Source: Aldrovandia affinis
Lineage: Eukaryota; Chordata; Actinopteri; Notacanthiformes; Halosauridae
DNA: 64,000 nt
Direction of reading: 5' to 3'
Assembly (NCBI GenBank): GCA_029706075.1
Contig: JAINUG010000168.1
Span: forward strand, 1,798,001 to 1,862,000
Position numbers and translations under genes: made by a program
Notes under the pieces: generated by a model
Databases searched by the model: none
Told to the model about the DNA's origin: nothing
Seen by the model: only the letters and a program-made list of their open reading frames with translations
Shown: in pieces, positions 34,751-47,885 of the stretch
Numbering within the stretch: the stretch's first letter is position 1
How the letters are laid out: every line of letters begins with the position of its first letter

Positions 34751-36303
34751 ACACACATAAGCATAACAGTAGAGTAATTTAGAACCCTACTGACAATGCT
34801 GACAAAGGTCGGTATTTCAATCCAGGACACTGACAGCACTACCACATACATTTCATTGATATGAATATAATTATATGTTCCATATTAGAGAATGTCTATG
34901 TTATTTCATAATGTCACCCTTCTTTTCATTGAATACTGCCACCAAAAGGTGACACTGGCAGCATAATGGAGCGGAATGCAGCATACATTATTTCTACCAT
35001 CACTAGATACGTTTAGAGCAGTAGATATAGTTAGACATTATATGTGGTAATATACTTATTTGCATTAAACATGAAAGAATATGTAGCTGTGGTAAGGGCT
35101 ACAACAATAAAAACGAGAGGAGAGTAAATTATATTATTTGTGAGAATAACGTGTCTGCTTAGTATCTGTGTTGTTAACAAGGTGGTCATTTTCTTTCTTA
35201 CATACAGTTAGTTAGTACAGTTAGTAATATGAGGAAAAAGTACTTGTTTGATTAAATAGAAACAGTATTTAAGAGTGTCTGCTAAAAAACTCTAATGTAA
35301 TGTAACCACTCAATGTGACATTCAAATTGCATTGTGAATGCTATTGTAAATGTGCACATGTTGACCTTATGTCCTGATCTGATATTGATCGGATGAACAC
35401 TGTCCCATGCACAAACACACACAAACTGTCTCCCCCCAAAATGACTTGGTGCTCAACAGGTGACCTATTCGTCTGCTTAGCAGCAGATTGAAATTGGGGG
35501 CAGATTAAACAATAAAACCTTTGATTGAATCCAGTGGCGTCATTTCAGCAAAAGTTAAGGCATGGCAAAGTGACATCATGTCAAATATATGGTGTTGATA
35601 ATGGGTGAAACAGTAAACAGTAAAAGGGTAAAACAGTTAGAGCTCACTGCTTGGCCAATAATAGTATCAATACATATCTATTACTCATACCATGTTGCTT
35701 GACTAATATTTTAACTGGGAATCCAAACTTTTTGGACTAGAATTATTATATCAACGTAGGCTAAAATAGATATGAAAAAATGCTAAAACACAACTTTTAC
35801 TGGTTTATTTATGCACATTTAAAAAATAGACTATGAAGCCTTGCCTTGCCATACCCAATGGACGCCCGTGGTAAGGCACCTGCTGTGCGCATTGATGCGA
35901 TCTTGATTCACCTCAGAAGGTGAATGCTTTTCATTTTGGAACCAATTTGTAGCTTTTCGCCTTTTACTTCCTACATGCTGACATATGTAGGAAGGTGGAG
36001 CACTACTGAGAAGTATTTTCTTCATAAGCCTAATGCAGCTTGACCAGTTAATCAGACCAGTGCCAATGCACCCTGCTTTTCATGGCCGAAACAGGCACAG
36101 TACTGGACAGCCCCCCAAGCAGCTAAAAGTTTATCCTGGCCCAGGTCCTCAGCTCAGCCATGGTCTTCTAACCACTCGTAACATTGAGGAAGAAAGACAG
36201 TACATTTATGCTTGTTTTCATGTTCATTCAGATTATTCTTTGAAAATATATTTTATCATTAGTATTTCAACTGAAAATCATTAACTGGTGAGAAGAAACA
36301 AGG
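34751..36303. other. cadps intron, no gene; possible small hAT-type MITE at 35,533-35,872
   Basis: CCAGTGGCGTCATTTC near 35,531 and ATGGACGCCCGTGG near 35,860 are imperfect inverses and could be the ends of a 340-bp MITE. At 35,270-35,310 AGAGTGTCTGCTAAAAAACT resembles an L2 tail. No host coding sequence is seen. Confidence 0.35.
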
Positions 36304-36690
36304 ACCAGGGCAGCGGATAGCGTAGCGGTCTAATGCGCCACACTTTGGTGTGGTGTGCGCTGCCTGTCAGGGACACGGTTCGAAACCCGCGTTTCTACCA
36401 GACCGACCCTGGTTGTCAGCCTCGATCGGAGGCGGCATTTGGCTGTCCGCCTCCGGGCGAGGGGGGAGGGTGAGCCGGCACGAGTCCATCGAGGAGAAGG
36501 TTAAAGGCGTCCGTGGAAGAATTTCCATCTCGGAAGAGGCGGGAACAATCAGCCAGGAATGTGTGTCTCGCTCCCGGAGGACGGGCGGTGGGCTCGTGGG
36601 GGTGGGGAATTGAAATAAATAGAGGGTATAATTGGCAACCAATTTGGGAGAAAAACAGGACAAAATTTGAAATAAATTTATTGAAAAAAA
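36304..36690 (+). mobile_element. tRNA-derived SINE, full length
   Basis: Head with A-box-like TAGCGTAGCGGTCTAATGC and B-box GGTTCGAAACCC, a GC-rich body (GGCGAGGGGGGAGGG), and a tail ATAATTGGCAACCAATTTGG ending in an A-rich stretch. Pol III transcription and LINE-assisted retroposition are the known mode. A truncated relative in inverse orientation is at 26,937. Confidence 0.85.
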
Positions 36691-37479
36691 AGAAAGCCCT
36701 ATTTTGGTGAATTAGGACGGTGTCGGTAATGCAGATGCAAAGCGAAGACGGTGGCACTTTAGGGCGTGTCTAACGCAATTTTGGTAATTTCATGAATTAG
36801 GATGATAGCGCACCTCCGGCGCAGTTGTAAAAGAGGTTGGATTAACTTTAAAAAAATACATGTGAGTGTGGTGGGGGTTTGGTTTCATAATGACCAATCA
36901 GAACATCTATTTTCTATCACTTTAAATACCAGTGCGCTAACACTATAGCAAATTGGCAATTTCCTCACATGGATGACAGTTTTGCGCCAGGAGCGCTGCC
37001 CTAGGAGCGCTTCTCAAAAGAGGAGAGCGAGGAGGTGCGGAAAACAAGGCGCACATTATTTTGTGCATACAAACATATATTTACTTAACAGGTGTATCTT
37101 ACTGAACGGTAGCGATGGATGGCCTGCTGGCTTCAGTCTTTCATGTCCGTGCATTGAATAACCACAAGCTGTGGTGAAATAGTTTTTCAGAACTGGTATG
37201 GCCAGTAGGGCCGTGGCCATACCTACTTTGGCATGCATCAAACATCAAACATTGTGTAAAAATCCAAATCTATCAGCAAATACATTACGTTCTTAATGTA
37301 TTGCATGTTTGCGCACTTCCTGGGCTAATTTCCACTAGCTGTAAGCCTACGTACAGTACGTAGCCTATCACAAGTAACAAACTCTGTTTCCTAATGATTG
37401 ATTGGCTATTTGTGTCATGTGAGCTTAGCATCACAGTAACGTGAATTTCACAGTACAAATTCCAGCGATCTATCTAAGC

Positions 37480-37682
37480 CCGAGGTGTCAAACTCATTCC
37501 ATCGAGGGCCGAGTGTGTGCAGGTTTCTGTTGTAACCAGTGCATTACACCAGGTGATTTCAATTAGGTTCCCTCCTTAGTTGAAGAAGTGAGCTAATTAG
37601 TGAAATCACCTGGTGTAGTACATTGGTTGCAACAAAAACCTGCATACACTCGGCCCTTGACGGAATGAGTTTGACACCTGTG
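37480..37682. mobile_element. hAT-type MITE, 203 bp
   Basis: Near-palindromic element with ends GAGGTGTCAAACTCATTCC and GGAATGAGTTTGACACCT. The 8-bp duplication ATCTAAGC is perfect at 37,472-37,479 and 37,683-37,690. Confidence 0.9.
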
Positions 37683-37723
37683 ATCTAAGCAGACTGTGTG
37701 TTCGCTAACGTTTAAGCAATAGT

Positions 37724-38408
37724 TGTCATGGTTTTACCTTGTTCAGCCGCTGGAGGGCGCTTGACCATGTGATGGTCGGTTCCCTTTGTTTTGTATGAGG
37801 AATCATTGTCATTGTCATTTCCCTTATATGGTCTTTTGTCGGGGATTTTCCCGGTCATGGCCAGCTGTGGATTATCAGTGTTTATTCCGCCTACTATTTA
37901 AAGGCTGCGTTTTCATATCACAAACGCTTCTGTGTAAAACATTGTTACGCTCTAGCCGGTACTAGAACTAAGGTATTAGTTTTCCACTTGGTGGTCTCTC
38001 AGTTAAAGAGAGAAGGTACTATTTAGGATCTCTTTTAAAAGGTTTAGCGTTGCCACTCTGTGGTTACCGTTCTAGGAGGATTATTTCCTTTCTAGCTTTG
38101 GTTATTGCTCGTCACTCCGGTGGCATTTCCTTTTCGAGATTCATTCTTTTGTTTTTGGGTTAAAAAACTCCCAGAGCTAAAGTCTCTAAAATCATTTTAG
38201 TTTCTTACCTCTTCGTTGAAGAGTTCACAACCTTTGGGTTGTTATTATTTTCCGTGGACTTTATGCCCGGAGTTTATTTTTCTTTGTCCATCCATTTTTC
38301 CCCCTGCTCCCTTATCTGTTCGCAGACTTAGTGGCTGACTACTTGTAGTTAGCTTTTAGATATTCGTGACATCTGCGAGTGGCTCTTCCATCCTCGACCC
38401 ACACTACA
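37724..38408 (+). mobile_element. Solo LTR, 685 bp, Gypsy type
   Basis: Starts TGTCATGGTT and ends CACACTACA, with the 5-bp duplication ATAGT at 37,719-37,723 and 38,409-38,413. A TATA-like CTATTTAAAGG occurs near 37,900. TG...CA ends with a 5-bp duplication and no internal domain fit a solo LTR. Orientation is inferred from the TATA-like box. Confidence 0.75.
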
Positions 38409-38557
38409 ATAGTAATGTTAAATTGAACGATGAAGCGTTGAAAAATAACTGATTTCTTCGGGTCAAAATTAACCAAGGTGGCCTAGATAACCACCGTCAC
38501 TCCAGCCCACGATGAGCCCTCTGAGGAACCTGTCGCTGCTCCAGCTAGCCCCTCTGC

Positions 38558-39136
38558 TATCAAACGCCAGACAGCTCATAATCCATACTTGTATTCTTAC
38601 ACACATTTTGTTTTATTGTATTGTTTTATGATACATGTATTAAATGAATACACGCATTGTTATGTTTATGATACGTGTATCGATACACGGTTTTTTATGA
38701 CGCCATCAAACACATTTTTTAGGCATGTTCTGTTCAGAAAAGGGCATTCCCCAAACTGTTGCAACAAAGTTGGAAGCACACAAGCGTCTAGAATGTTATT
38801 GTATGCTGTAGCGCTAAGATTTCCCTTCTCTGGAACTGAATGCTTATGCTACCAATTTCGTGAAAAACTGTGATTTCACCATTAGTCACCATACGTGAAT
38901 GTATGTTACAGATGACAAACCAGAGGTTAGTATTACTGTCATAGTTTGTCACTATTATGTGGTGGTGACATATACACAGAAATTACAAAGCATACACGTA
39001 TCCAAATCTGCTATCTGATTGGATCATATGGATGTATGACAACATAAAAAACAATACACGTATCATAAAACAATACGTGTATCATAATAAGAATACTGTA
39101 TGTGTATGGATTATGAGCTGTCTGGCATTTGATACT
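38558..39136. mobile_element. MITE with long terminal and subterminal inverted repeats
   Basis: CCAGACAGCTCATAATCCAT near 38,566 and ATGGATTATGAGCTGTCTGG near 39,107 are exact inverses, and the pairing extends outward to TATCAAA/TTTGATA. ATACGTGTAT-like words repeat inside both ends. Exact termini and duplication are unclear. Confidence 0.75.
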
Positions 39137-39883
39137 TGGGAGGGGGGGTAACGTCACGTCATTCTTGGCCCTACCCATTCGAAATGTGTTCCGCGACCCA
39201 TGATTATGCTTGCAAGGATTGAACGATTTGCCTCAATGTGGGGGGAAATTCACAATATTCACAAAACATTGTTATGTGATTTCAGATAACCTTATGTTCA
39301 TATGTGCGCATCAATAAAGACACCAAATTGCACAGAGCGCCAGCGTTTGCGCTAAGAAGTGGTCTAGATGGACTTTAACGCAAACTCATTATTTGACACC
39401 AAACTTGCATAGCGCCCGACTGTTTTCATTGTCACACCCCCTATTGGGCTGCCCAAACGCCTTCATTGTGCATCACGAAATTGCCAAACTCGGCGGAGGT
39501 GGGAAATATGCAATTCGCCTGCGCTAGGGCATAACGCCGCTTAGCGCTGGCATGAAAATAGGGCCCTGTGAGTGGCTTTCTGCAGGGAAGTAAAGATAAT
39601 ATAATACCCCACAGTGGGACATAATCTACTGCAAAGCATTTCTCATCCTCGTTAAATTTAATCCAAGTGTAGGCTGTTTTATTTAGTATTTGACCTCTCT
39701 GAAACATGAGGTATTCATTCACATTTGAATTTAATAATGGTTTACTCTCATGTTGGCCACTCCAATGCCCATGCTTCATATGGTTTTGAATAGTATTATA
39801 TCTCCCCATGAAGAAGATACAAATTAAAAATCTACTGTACAACCAATGTTTTTAGAAAAGAATGTTAAAAATGCAGAGATCAG

Positions 39884-41028
39884 GGCCCGTATTCCCAAAG
39901 CATTTTATCTTACCACTAGGAGTACTCCTAAATCTCACTAAAACATTTTAGTTAGGAGTCCCACCTTAAAACCTATTCACAAAGCTGCAAAGACAAACTC
40001 ATACTAAGAAATTCCTACAATTTTCAATCTAAGAGTGAGGGCAGGGTTGACGTCATTGCTAGGGATGACGTTGTTTCTCATGAACGAGCTTACTCAGAAT
40101 GGCCACAGCGATTGGCTGATATAGAGGATGGGTCATCATAGAGAAAGAGTTTTTCTGCCGCTGTTTTACAGTAACAATTCCCTAAATCTCGATGCAGAGT
40201 TACAGTGAAGAGATAGACAACCATGTATGTTTTGGTTTGCTTTGTTTTTCATACTAAATGCCTTTCTGGGAGGCAGGTTTTTAGAAACGCGACCGAATTA
40301 AATAAATAAAATTGAAACATTAGCGATCTTTTAATTTTTTATTAAATTAATTCAGGCATAAAACCACCCTAGTTAAATCGCCTAAGGTGTACTGAATCTA
40401 AAAATGTATTTTGTGAAATTTTCGTATAAAGATATAAAGATTTAGCTTACATTGAAAAACTGAAATTATCATTCATTCGAAACGCGCCTTTGGCCCGTTT
40501 TTTTTTTGCTGATCCGGAAAATGATCCGATGCACCCCTATTATATTCTAATAAAGATTCTAAAATACAAATGTAGGCTACATGTCACTGATTTAACATGA
40601 AACCAAGAATACTGACTAGTCAATTGGTTACATGTCTGCATCTCGTAAACAATCAGCGGGTATCTATATATAATATATATAATATTATATATATAATACC
40701 CTCGCGATTGAGGCGGTACCTTTTATGAGCTCTGTATCATTCAATATCTCCAGTGTTGACTCGATTGTGACAACGATTGCCAGCCGCAGCAGATTTTCGG
40801 ATCGCCGTGAGTAGGTCTTTAGCGACTTAGAAGTCCTCTTGGCTGCTTTTAACTTCTCCTGGACTTAGGAGCTGTTTTTAGCTCTCAAACCCTTTGTGAA
40901 ATACTCTTATCCCAAAAATTTAGGACTCCTAAATTTATGAGTGACACGCCCATTATTTTTCGGACTTGCTCCTAAATTACGGAGTTAGGACCAACTTTTA
41001 CCCTTAAAATGCTTTGTGAATACGGGCC
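39884..41028. mobile_element. PIF/Harbinger-type non-autonomous element with CAG target duplication
   Basis: Inverted ends GGCCCGTATTCCCAAAGCAT and ATGCTTTGTGAATACGGGCC, flanked by CAG at 39,881-39,883 and 41,029-41,031. No coding sequence. An AT palindrome cluster lies at 40,665-40,700. Confidence 0.8.
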
Positions 41029-41031
41029 CAG

Positions 41032-43144
41032 AACTCTCATTAAAGCTTGATGATATTCCAAAAGCCTCTACTGTGTAAAGTGTGTTTAATTCGGTATACT
41101 CGTTGAACTGACAGTATACCAGGACAGAATGGAAGAACCAACCAACAAAAAGAAGTAAAAGAATAGATTAGGTTGGGGAGAAAGGAGAGCTGTCCCTCTC
41201 TCTGAGGATAAGATATTACTAAAGCGATTAGTAGTAATTAATTAATCAACCACTAATAAAATTGTCATGAGTGTCACTGCTGTCAAAAGCTGTAGAGGAC
41301 AGGCTTAACAAGATAATATGCTAGACTATGATAATCGACTGAACTCAAACAATGGCCATACAGAAAGGAATAGAAATTTGCTTAAACATTTATTCTGCAA
41401 TGCAATATTTATGCAACCCAAAATCTAAGGAGAAATCAATTATTTTATTTTATTTAAATGATAAAGTGAGTAAATGGTTGGATTAGTTGTGCTGTTCTCT
41501 TAAACCATTTCTTGCAGATTGCACCTTGTCTTGGTGTTTGAAAACCCGGTTACCACCACATGGTATGATGTGGCGAGGAGACTCTGGTTCCTCAAATGAA
41601 AAATAAAATGAAAAATAAAACTCAGCTTTTATCATGTGGAGTGACAAGTGCAGGTGTTTGGACCATCTTTTTGTAAGGGTGTCTCTCCCCCCCAGTGGGT
41701 TTGGGTTTACTGGTGCCTGTCTACTTCACACTGTGGAGTGGGACGTGCAGTTCATGTAGAACTGCTGGAAGGCTGCGTGCATGTATGAGGCAGGTCTCTG
41801 AGAAGGTGGGTCATGCTAGTAGATGTACACAGGAAGATTATTTGACTCTAAATCATGCCAGTCAACATAATATGATAAAACAACTTGACATGAGAGATAA
41901 GTTTCATTTTCAACTTTTGGAGTGAAAGAGAGAAGTGATGTGGACAAAAATGCAATAAAAGAAAAGAGCAAATCAAGAAAAGTTGAAATGGAAGAGAAAG
42001 GATTAAAAATTCTCATTTTTTGTAGACAATACCAATGGTTTTTTTGCAGATATTTGTGAAACTGGATGCAAATGTGCAAAGGACCACAATAAAGCCACAC
42101 TCGGTGGTGACGTAAGAAAGTACAAGAAAAAAAAAGAAACACAATTCATAAAAAATGACCCAATGCCAAAGACACAATACTGTGGGGAATAGAAGAACAG
42201 AGATGCCAAATGTTGTTAAAATAGACAGTTATTACTAAGTGCTTCCTACACACTCAAACACAACAGCACTGGGTAGGTGAAAAGCAATAGACATCTGAAA
42301 TAAAGGGTTACCCTCGAGTAGCTGACAACAGAAAAGGACGGTCGGTGTTGGCCTAATAGGCTCAAAGCAAACAGACAGTGCTATGTCCCATAGAATGGGG
42401 GACAACTTAGCTGACATGCATCACAAAAGACTGTAACCCAGCTAATGTCCATGACTGTTATCTAAGACAGTGCTCTCTCTCCCTCTCTCTGCCTCTCTTC
42501 CCCTCTCTATCTGTATATATTACATAGACCATACATATTAAGCCTCCCCTACTATTGTTTTACCAGTGATTTACTTATCTTTATATGCATTGTGGTATAA
42601 TTACATTCTTAATTCCTGTTACAAATTAATTTCATGTCTGTCACAATGTACCGGTTGGTACCATCAAGTTTTCATAGAGAAAATAGAAATATGGCTTTAC
42701 CTTGATACGGTGTGTGAAGGTATTTTGCCCCGTCCTAGCCCCCAGTTGTGTATATTGTCATGTGCGTATGTGTGCTTGTGCCCATGTGTGCATGTACATA
42801 TGTATGTTAGCCTGCATGCTCATTAACTCTGTCCATCACCATCTTCAGCATTAATTGAGAGAACACTGCTTAAGATAATCTTCAATAAGGTTTTTGGACA
42901 CTTTGCTTGCAAACATAAATAGCCAGAGAAGCAAAGGTCCCAAAAACTGTGGTAAACACAGAGCACAACATACCAGAATAAAGGTTTCGAAGAGAGAGAG
43001 GGGAAAAACAGTAGCAGAGAAGAGAAAAGGCTTCTACAATAATAAAATAGCTGGCCTCAAAATGTGACTTATCCCTCTGCCCTTCGTTTTGTCACATTTT
43101 GTAAGGCCTCCTCCCTGAGCTGGAGGAGACAGCATTTTACTTAC
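41032..43144. other. cadps intron, no gene or clear element
   Basis: A CT-rich low-complexity tract at about 42,474-42,520 and scattered AT-rich sequence. Nothing coding could be supported before the cadps exon at 43,145. Confidence 0.5.
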
Positions 43145-43252
43145 GTCAAATAACCTTTCTATATACATCTCCTCATTGACCTTATCGCGCAGAATGTCTT
43201 GGGAGTGCCGCACGAAGGTCACGTAGCCATCGGCCACATCCATCCCAGGTTT
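43145..43252 (-). CDS. cadps: cadps exon, 36 codons
   Basis: Acceptor CTGCAG, donor GTAAGT, phase 0 on both sides. Reads [16 protein letters not shown] and on to [11 protein letters not shown], a strongly conserved CAPS segment. [15 protein letters not shown] fits CAPS1. The downstream intron of 12.2 kb is the largest in the window and is packed with hAT, Tc1 and Harbinger elements. Confidence 0.93.
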
Positions 43253-43433
43253 CTGCACCACGCCGCGGAAGAGACAGGAGAACAGATGTACAGGAGTTAG
43301 AAGCATTAGTATTAGCATTACCACACAGTGGCGGTCCAATATGATATGAATTACAATGGTGCATTCAAAAAAAGTTTTAATGTAACTGCCAATCCATTAC
43401 ACATGGATTTGTATGGCTGATTTGTTCGACCTG

Positions 43434-44330
43434 GGCCCTGTTCCTCATAGCTGACTAATTAACTTAACCAGATAACTTTCAGGATAACTTGACATAAGTC
43501 TGGCTTTTTTGTTCCTCAAAGCAAGCTAAAAGTTTAGCTGACTAAGTTACCATGGCAACAATGCAACAAATCTTAAACCTGCTCCATCATGAGCTAACTT
43601 GAAATTAGCCAGATGTGAAAAAAGGCTCACACCCCTACCAAATGAAAGTACTTGACATGCCCCTCTACAATGGGGGCACTCTTCTTGAGAGACCCCATTG
43701 ATCAAGGACCAAACATAATACTGTATTATCAATCTTAGTACTTGCTAAATATCATATTCACAAGTCTACATTTACAAACAGAAAACCCCTCTTTGGGGAT
43801 TTTTTATTATGTAGTACAGCAATACTTGAATACAATTAGATCCTACCATGACAAAAAGCCTCTTAACCCATGTACAGCTTTCATGTAAATTCAATAACTT
43901 AAGCTCAGGGGGCCTAAATGTGAACATGTTTTTCCTGTTTGTATTCATATTTTATGTTTGAATGTATTTATCAGCATTTTTGGCAATGCATCCCATCTCA
44001 ATTTGACAGCTGCTGAAGTGTCTTGTACTCATTGTAGCTCTCCATTATTACAGCGACAAGGAGTACAAAAGCAGTTCATGGACCATTTGGCAAAAAAAAA
44101 AAGTTATTTATTTCACTGTCATAGCTCAAGATCATTGTTTTGGTGCACAGCGCTTCTCCCTTTTGAAATAGAATGGGCATGCACAACTATCCTGATTACT
44201 AAAGTCTGAATTTAGTTAACCTAAATATGCCATCTGGAAACAGAGATAGTCTGAATTCAATTCAATTAACTGAATCCAGCTAATGTTTGATTAGCCTGGA
44301 TTAATTAAACCTACAGTGAGGAACAGGGCC
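43434..44330. mobile_element. Harbinger-like MITE (GGCCCTGTTCCTCA ends)
   Basis: GGGCCCTGTTCCTCA at 43,433 and its near-inverse TGAGGAACAGGGCCC ending at 44,331 define the termini. Subterminal AGCTGACTAA/TTAACTGAATCCAGCT words also pair loosely. No clear target duplication and no coding sequence. Confidence 0.7.
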
Positions 44331-44331
44331 C

Positions 44332-45332
44332 AAGAGGGCCATATCTGCTATTGGATCTCATGCTAACTTGTTCTTATTGGTGTTATTGATTACATAAGAC
44401 AGACAGACATGAGATTATTATCCAATGCATTCTACAATACTGTTTTTGTTGTTGGTGTTACTGTTGACATGCAAGGCTTACTCAAAAATAATACAGTAGT
44501 ATTAAGGACCTAAGGAAAACTTAATTACCACATAACATAACACAATTACGAGAAATGCCATGAATTTGAACTGTAATAAGCCTATATTGTTGTTGTTCCC
44601 AATATGCCATTTGTGATGGTATTCTTCTATTTACGCATATGATGGGTTAAAAATTATGGTTTAATTTGACCCTAAGGAGTCATTTTAAAATAACTTACAA
44701 CTTTGCTCTATTGGCTCTATTTTCCATAATTCCCATAATCACAACAAATAATTCCAGTACACAAATATATAAATACAAAATAGTTGTAAATAACTGGCAG
44801 AAAAAAATTTATCAAACATTTTCATTAATGGCAAGCACACATTCCATAATTCAAGGCCAACTTAAATTAAAAATTGTATTGTAAGTATGAATCATGTAAA
44901 TCTGCACACAGTTCTAGTTTATTGAAGATGAACGACAGCAAACATTGGACAGAGCAAGAGCCAGAAGTCAGATACATGGACATTTAGAGACTGTTCTGAC
45001 GAGAACCCATTTCTCATGATCACAAACCTGACCAAATGTTTTTAAAGACACTAAATGCAAATACCTCCTGCCATAAGCACAAACATATCAGAGGATTTCG
45101 GTCAATGAATGCCCATGTACAATACAATAAAAGCAATAATAAAATGACATAAAATGATGTATATATTAATATATAATATGATATGGATGTTGGTATGTAT
45201 GTTCACCACTGAAATCAGACATGTGCCACTATTATATTAATTTTCCATTAGGAACAGTGAGAGAGAAATGACAAACACAGGGAAAACACAAACACAGCGA
45301 CATGCAGCAATGTTAATTATTTTCTAACTTAC
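44332..45332. other. cadps intron, no gene seen
   Basis: AT-rich sequence without recognisable termini or exons up to the microexon at 45,333. Confidence 0.5.
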
Positions 45333-45365
45333 AGGAACATCCACATACTTTGAGGCTGCTTTCAC
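45333..45365 (-). CDS. cadps: cadps 33-bp microexon (11 codons)
   Basis: Reads VKAASKYVDVP between acceptor CTAAG and donor GTAAGT, phase 0 on both sides. The peptide is the expected link between the neighbouring CAPS exons, so the tiny exon is well supported despite its weak, purine-interrupted acceptor. Its size makes it a candidate for neuronal microexon-type splicing control; this is inference. Confidence 0.88.
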
Positions 45366-45723
45366 CTTAGTTTAGAAAGAAATGAGGAGAAAAGAGTAAG
45401 ACTCAAGTAATGTTAAGTAAGTAAGTTCATGTAAGTAATCCCCTACTGTTCACCAACTCCTATTCAGATAACAATACATTACAATACAATAGGCTTTATT
45501 ACTATTTATGTTAATATGATAAAAAACTGTCCATTATTGCTTTATGACTAGGGCTAATTCCAGTAAAGTAACAGTTATACCATATGAACCACTTCAGCAT
45601 TTTTGAACATTCCCAGTTAACCGAGTTAATGTTTTAAATATAATAATGATTATCTGAAATAATAATTTCCATAAAAAAACAGTAAAATTCCTGCAGATTA
45701 CAGACAATTTTAAAATAAACATT

Positions 45724-46330
45724 GGTAACACTTCCTTGTCATAATGAATTATAAGCACATTATAAGCGTATTTAGAATGCCTTATGCCTTATAATGCTCT
45801 ACATAAATGCTAATAATTTATCATGAAACATTGCTCATACCTTTTGTTATATGGCATTATGAGAAATCTGTATGAGGCCTTATGAAGTGTTATAATTCCC
45901 TATATGAAATGCTCAACAGGACATTTTGACCAGAGAAATATAGCACCTTATAGATAACCATTATCATGATTAAAAGTCATACTGTATATTTCTATTGACA
46001 AAATGCACTAAAATGATCTACTTTAGTTTGTGTATATATCTTATCATGCATATATCTTCAAATGCCCCTGAAACACTTTATAATTATGATAATGTTCTAT
46101 CAACTGAAATTACTCTTTTTATGGTTTTTATTTAGCTGTTCTTTTTTTGTTTCTGATAAACTGGCAGATTACTATTACTTTTTTATGGAGAGTAGGCTAA
46201 ATCAATCAAACAATGCAGATGCTCAATTTAACTTTTTGTAACACTTCCTATGAATACCCTTGTCATAATGCTTTATAAACATATGAGCTATGCATAATGC
46301 CTTATAATGCTTAACATTGATTGCTTAAAG
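45724..46330 (+). repeat. Two copies of a MITE-end family (GTAACACTTCCT...)
   Basis: GGTAACACTTCCTTGTCATA at 45,724 and GTAACACTTCCTATGAATAC at 46,238 are both followed by multiple CATTATAAG/CTTATAATG words. The inverse end lies at 52,455-52,474. Probably non-autonomous DNA elements of one family. Confidence 0.55.
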
Positions 46331-46893
46331 TATGATTATTTTGGTTAAAAAGGTACCCCCTAGAAAATAACCAAAATTTAAACAAGCTACTCACTGTGTT
46401 TATATACTTTTCAGAAGTAAAGCAATAATCTGTCTAATATCAGCAATTATGTAAATAAGGATATTAGCAGCGGCAAGTGTATTGTGTACATGAGTGTGTA
46501 CAATTGTACATGGTATGGAAAATACTTTGATGGGAAATACTGAAAATTGAATAATGAACGTGCTAATATTGTAAACAGTGTCAACATTTTGAATAATACT
46601 GTGAAGTGCTGAAATTAGATTTGTTCTGGAGAGAACCATTCAACAGCAGTATGGAGATAAGCTACATGCGGTTTTCTAAGTCAACAGACCAGTATGCCAG
46701 GGCTATTAGCTATATAGTTAGCATGGCTGAAGCTAGGTCTATATATTATGCTGGCTGCAGTAACATTAGCTACATAACATGCCAAATGACTCAAATGCAA
46801 TGCTCATTATAATACTGTTATATTCCAGATTTATTTTTGTTTTAAGGATGGAAGGAAGGAAATTATATTTTTTTATGCTTTATACTATATTTA

Positions 46894-47885
46894 CAGTGCA
46901 TCCGGAAAGTATTCACATCGCTTCACTTTTTCCACATTTTGTTATGTTACAGCCTTATTCCAAAATGGATTAAATTCATTTTTTCCCTCAGAATTCTACA
47001 CACAATACCCCATAATGACAAAGTGAAAAAAGTTTTTTAGAAATTTTTGCAAATGTATTAAAACTAAAAAACTAAAATATCACATGTACATAAGTATTCA
47101 CGCCATTTGCTATGACACTCAAAATTGGGCTCAGGTGCATCCTGTTTTGACTGATCATCCTTGAAATGTTTCTAGAACTTCATTGGAGTCCACCTGTGGT
47201 AAATTCAATTGATTGGACATGATTTGGAAAGGCACACACCTGTCTATATGTCAGAGTAAAAACCAAGCCATGAAGTCCTAGGAACTCTCCATAGACCTCC
47301 GAGATAGAATTGTGTTGAGGCATAGATCTGGGGAAGGGTATAAAAACATTGCTAAAGCATTGAAAGCACCCAGGAGCACAGTGGGCTCCATCATTGTGAA
47401 ATGGAAGAAGTTTGGAACCACCACAACTCTTCTTAGAGCTGGCCGCCTGGCCAAACTCAGTAACCGGGCAAGAAGGGCCATGGTCAGGGAGGTGACCAAG
47501 AACCCAATGGCCACTCTAAGAGAGCTTCAGAGTTCCTCTGCAGCGATGGGAGAACCTGGTAGAAGGACAAACATCTCTGCAGCACTCCATCAATCAGACC
47601 AATCAGACCATGATTGATGGAGTGCTGCAGAGATGTCAATTGAATTTACCACAGGTGGACTCCAATGAAGTTCTAGAAACATTTCAAGGATGATCAGTCG
47701 AAACAGGATGCACCTGAGCCCAATTTTGAGTGTCATAGCAAACAGTACATGTACATGTGATATTTTCGTTTTTTTATTTTTAATACATTTGCAAAAATTT
47801 CTAAAAAATGTTTTTCACTTTGTCATTATGGGGTATTGTGTGTAGAATTCTGAGAAAAAAAGAATTTAATTCATTTTTTTTCATA
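46894..47885 (+). mobile_element. Tc1-like element with fold-back centre
   Basis: TA then CAGTGCATCCGGAAAGTATT opens the element, and an inverted arm from about 47,640 to 47,885 pairs with about 46,965-47,235. An N-terminal transposase piece (47,312-47,617) reads LRHRSGEGYKNIAKAL and KNPMATLRELQSSSA. Then ACATCTCTGCAGCACTCCAT at about 47,570 is followed by its inverse at about 47,618. The catalytic domain is missing and the right tip is lost. Confidence 0.85.

Larger units (their letters stand above)
36695..39566. mobile_element. PIF/Harbinger-like element with three nested insertions
   Basis: Left end GCCCTATTTT and right end AAAATAGGGCCC are inverses. The interior has GCGCCAGGAGCGC-type words near 36,985 and CGCCGCTTAGCGCTGG near 39,535. 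A hAT MITE, a Gypsy-type solo LTR and a palindromic MITE have inserted inside. A short open stretch at about 38,505-38,570 (DEPSEEPVAAPASPSAIKRQ) may be a remnant of the element's Myb-like gene. The left end lacks the first bases and a clear target duplication. Confidence 0.6.

Noticed and set aside
36304-36400. Possible tRNA gene (good A and B boxes)
   Set aside because: It continues into a SINE body and tail and has no clean cloverleaf acceptor stem; the related head at 26,937 supports a SINE.
43034-43339. 101-residue minus frame read as a stand-alone small gene
   Set aside because: It is a cadps exon plus intron read-through; gt/ag borders at 43,145 and 43,252 define the coding part.
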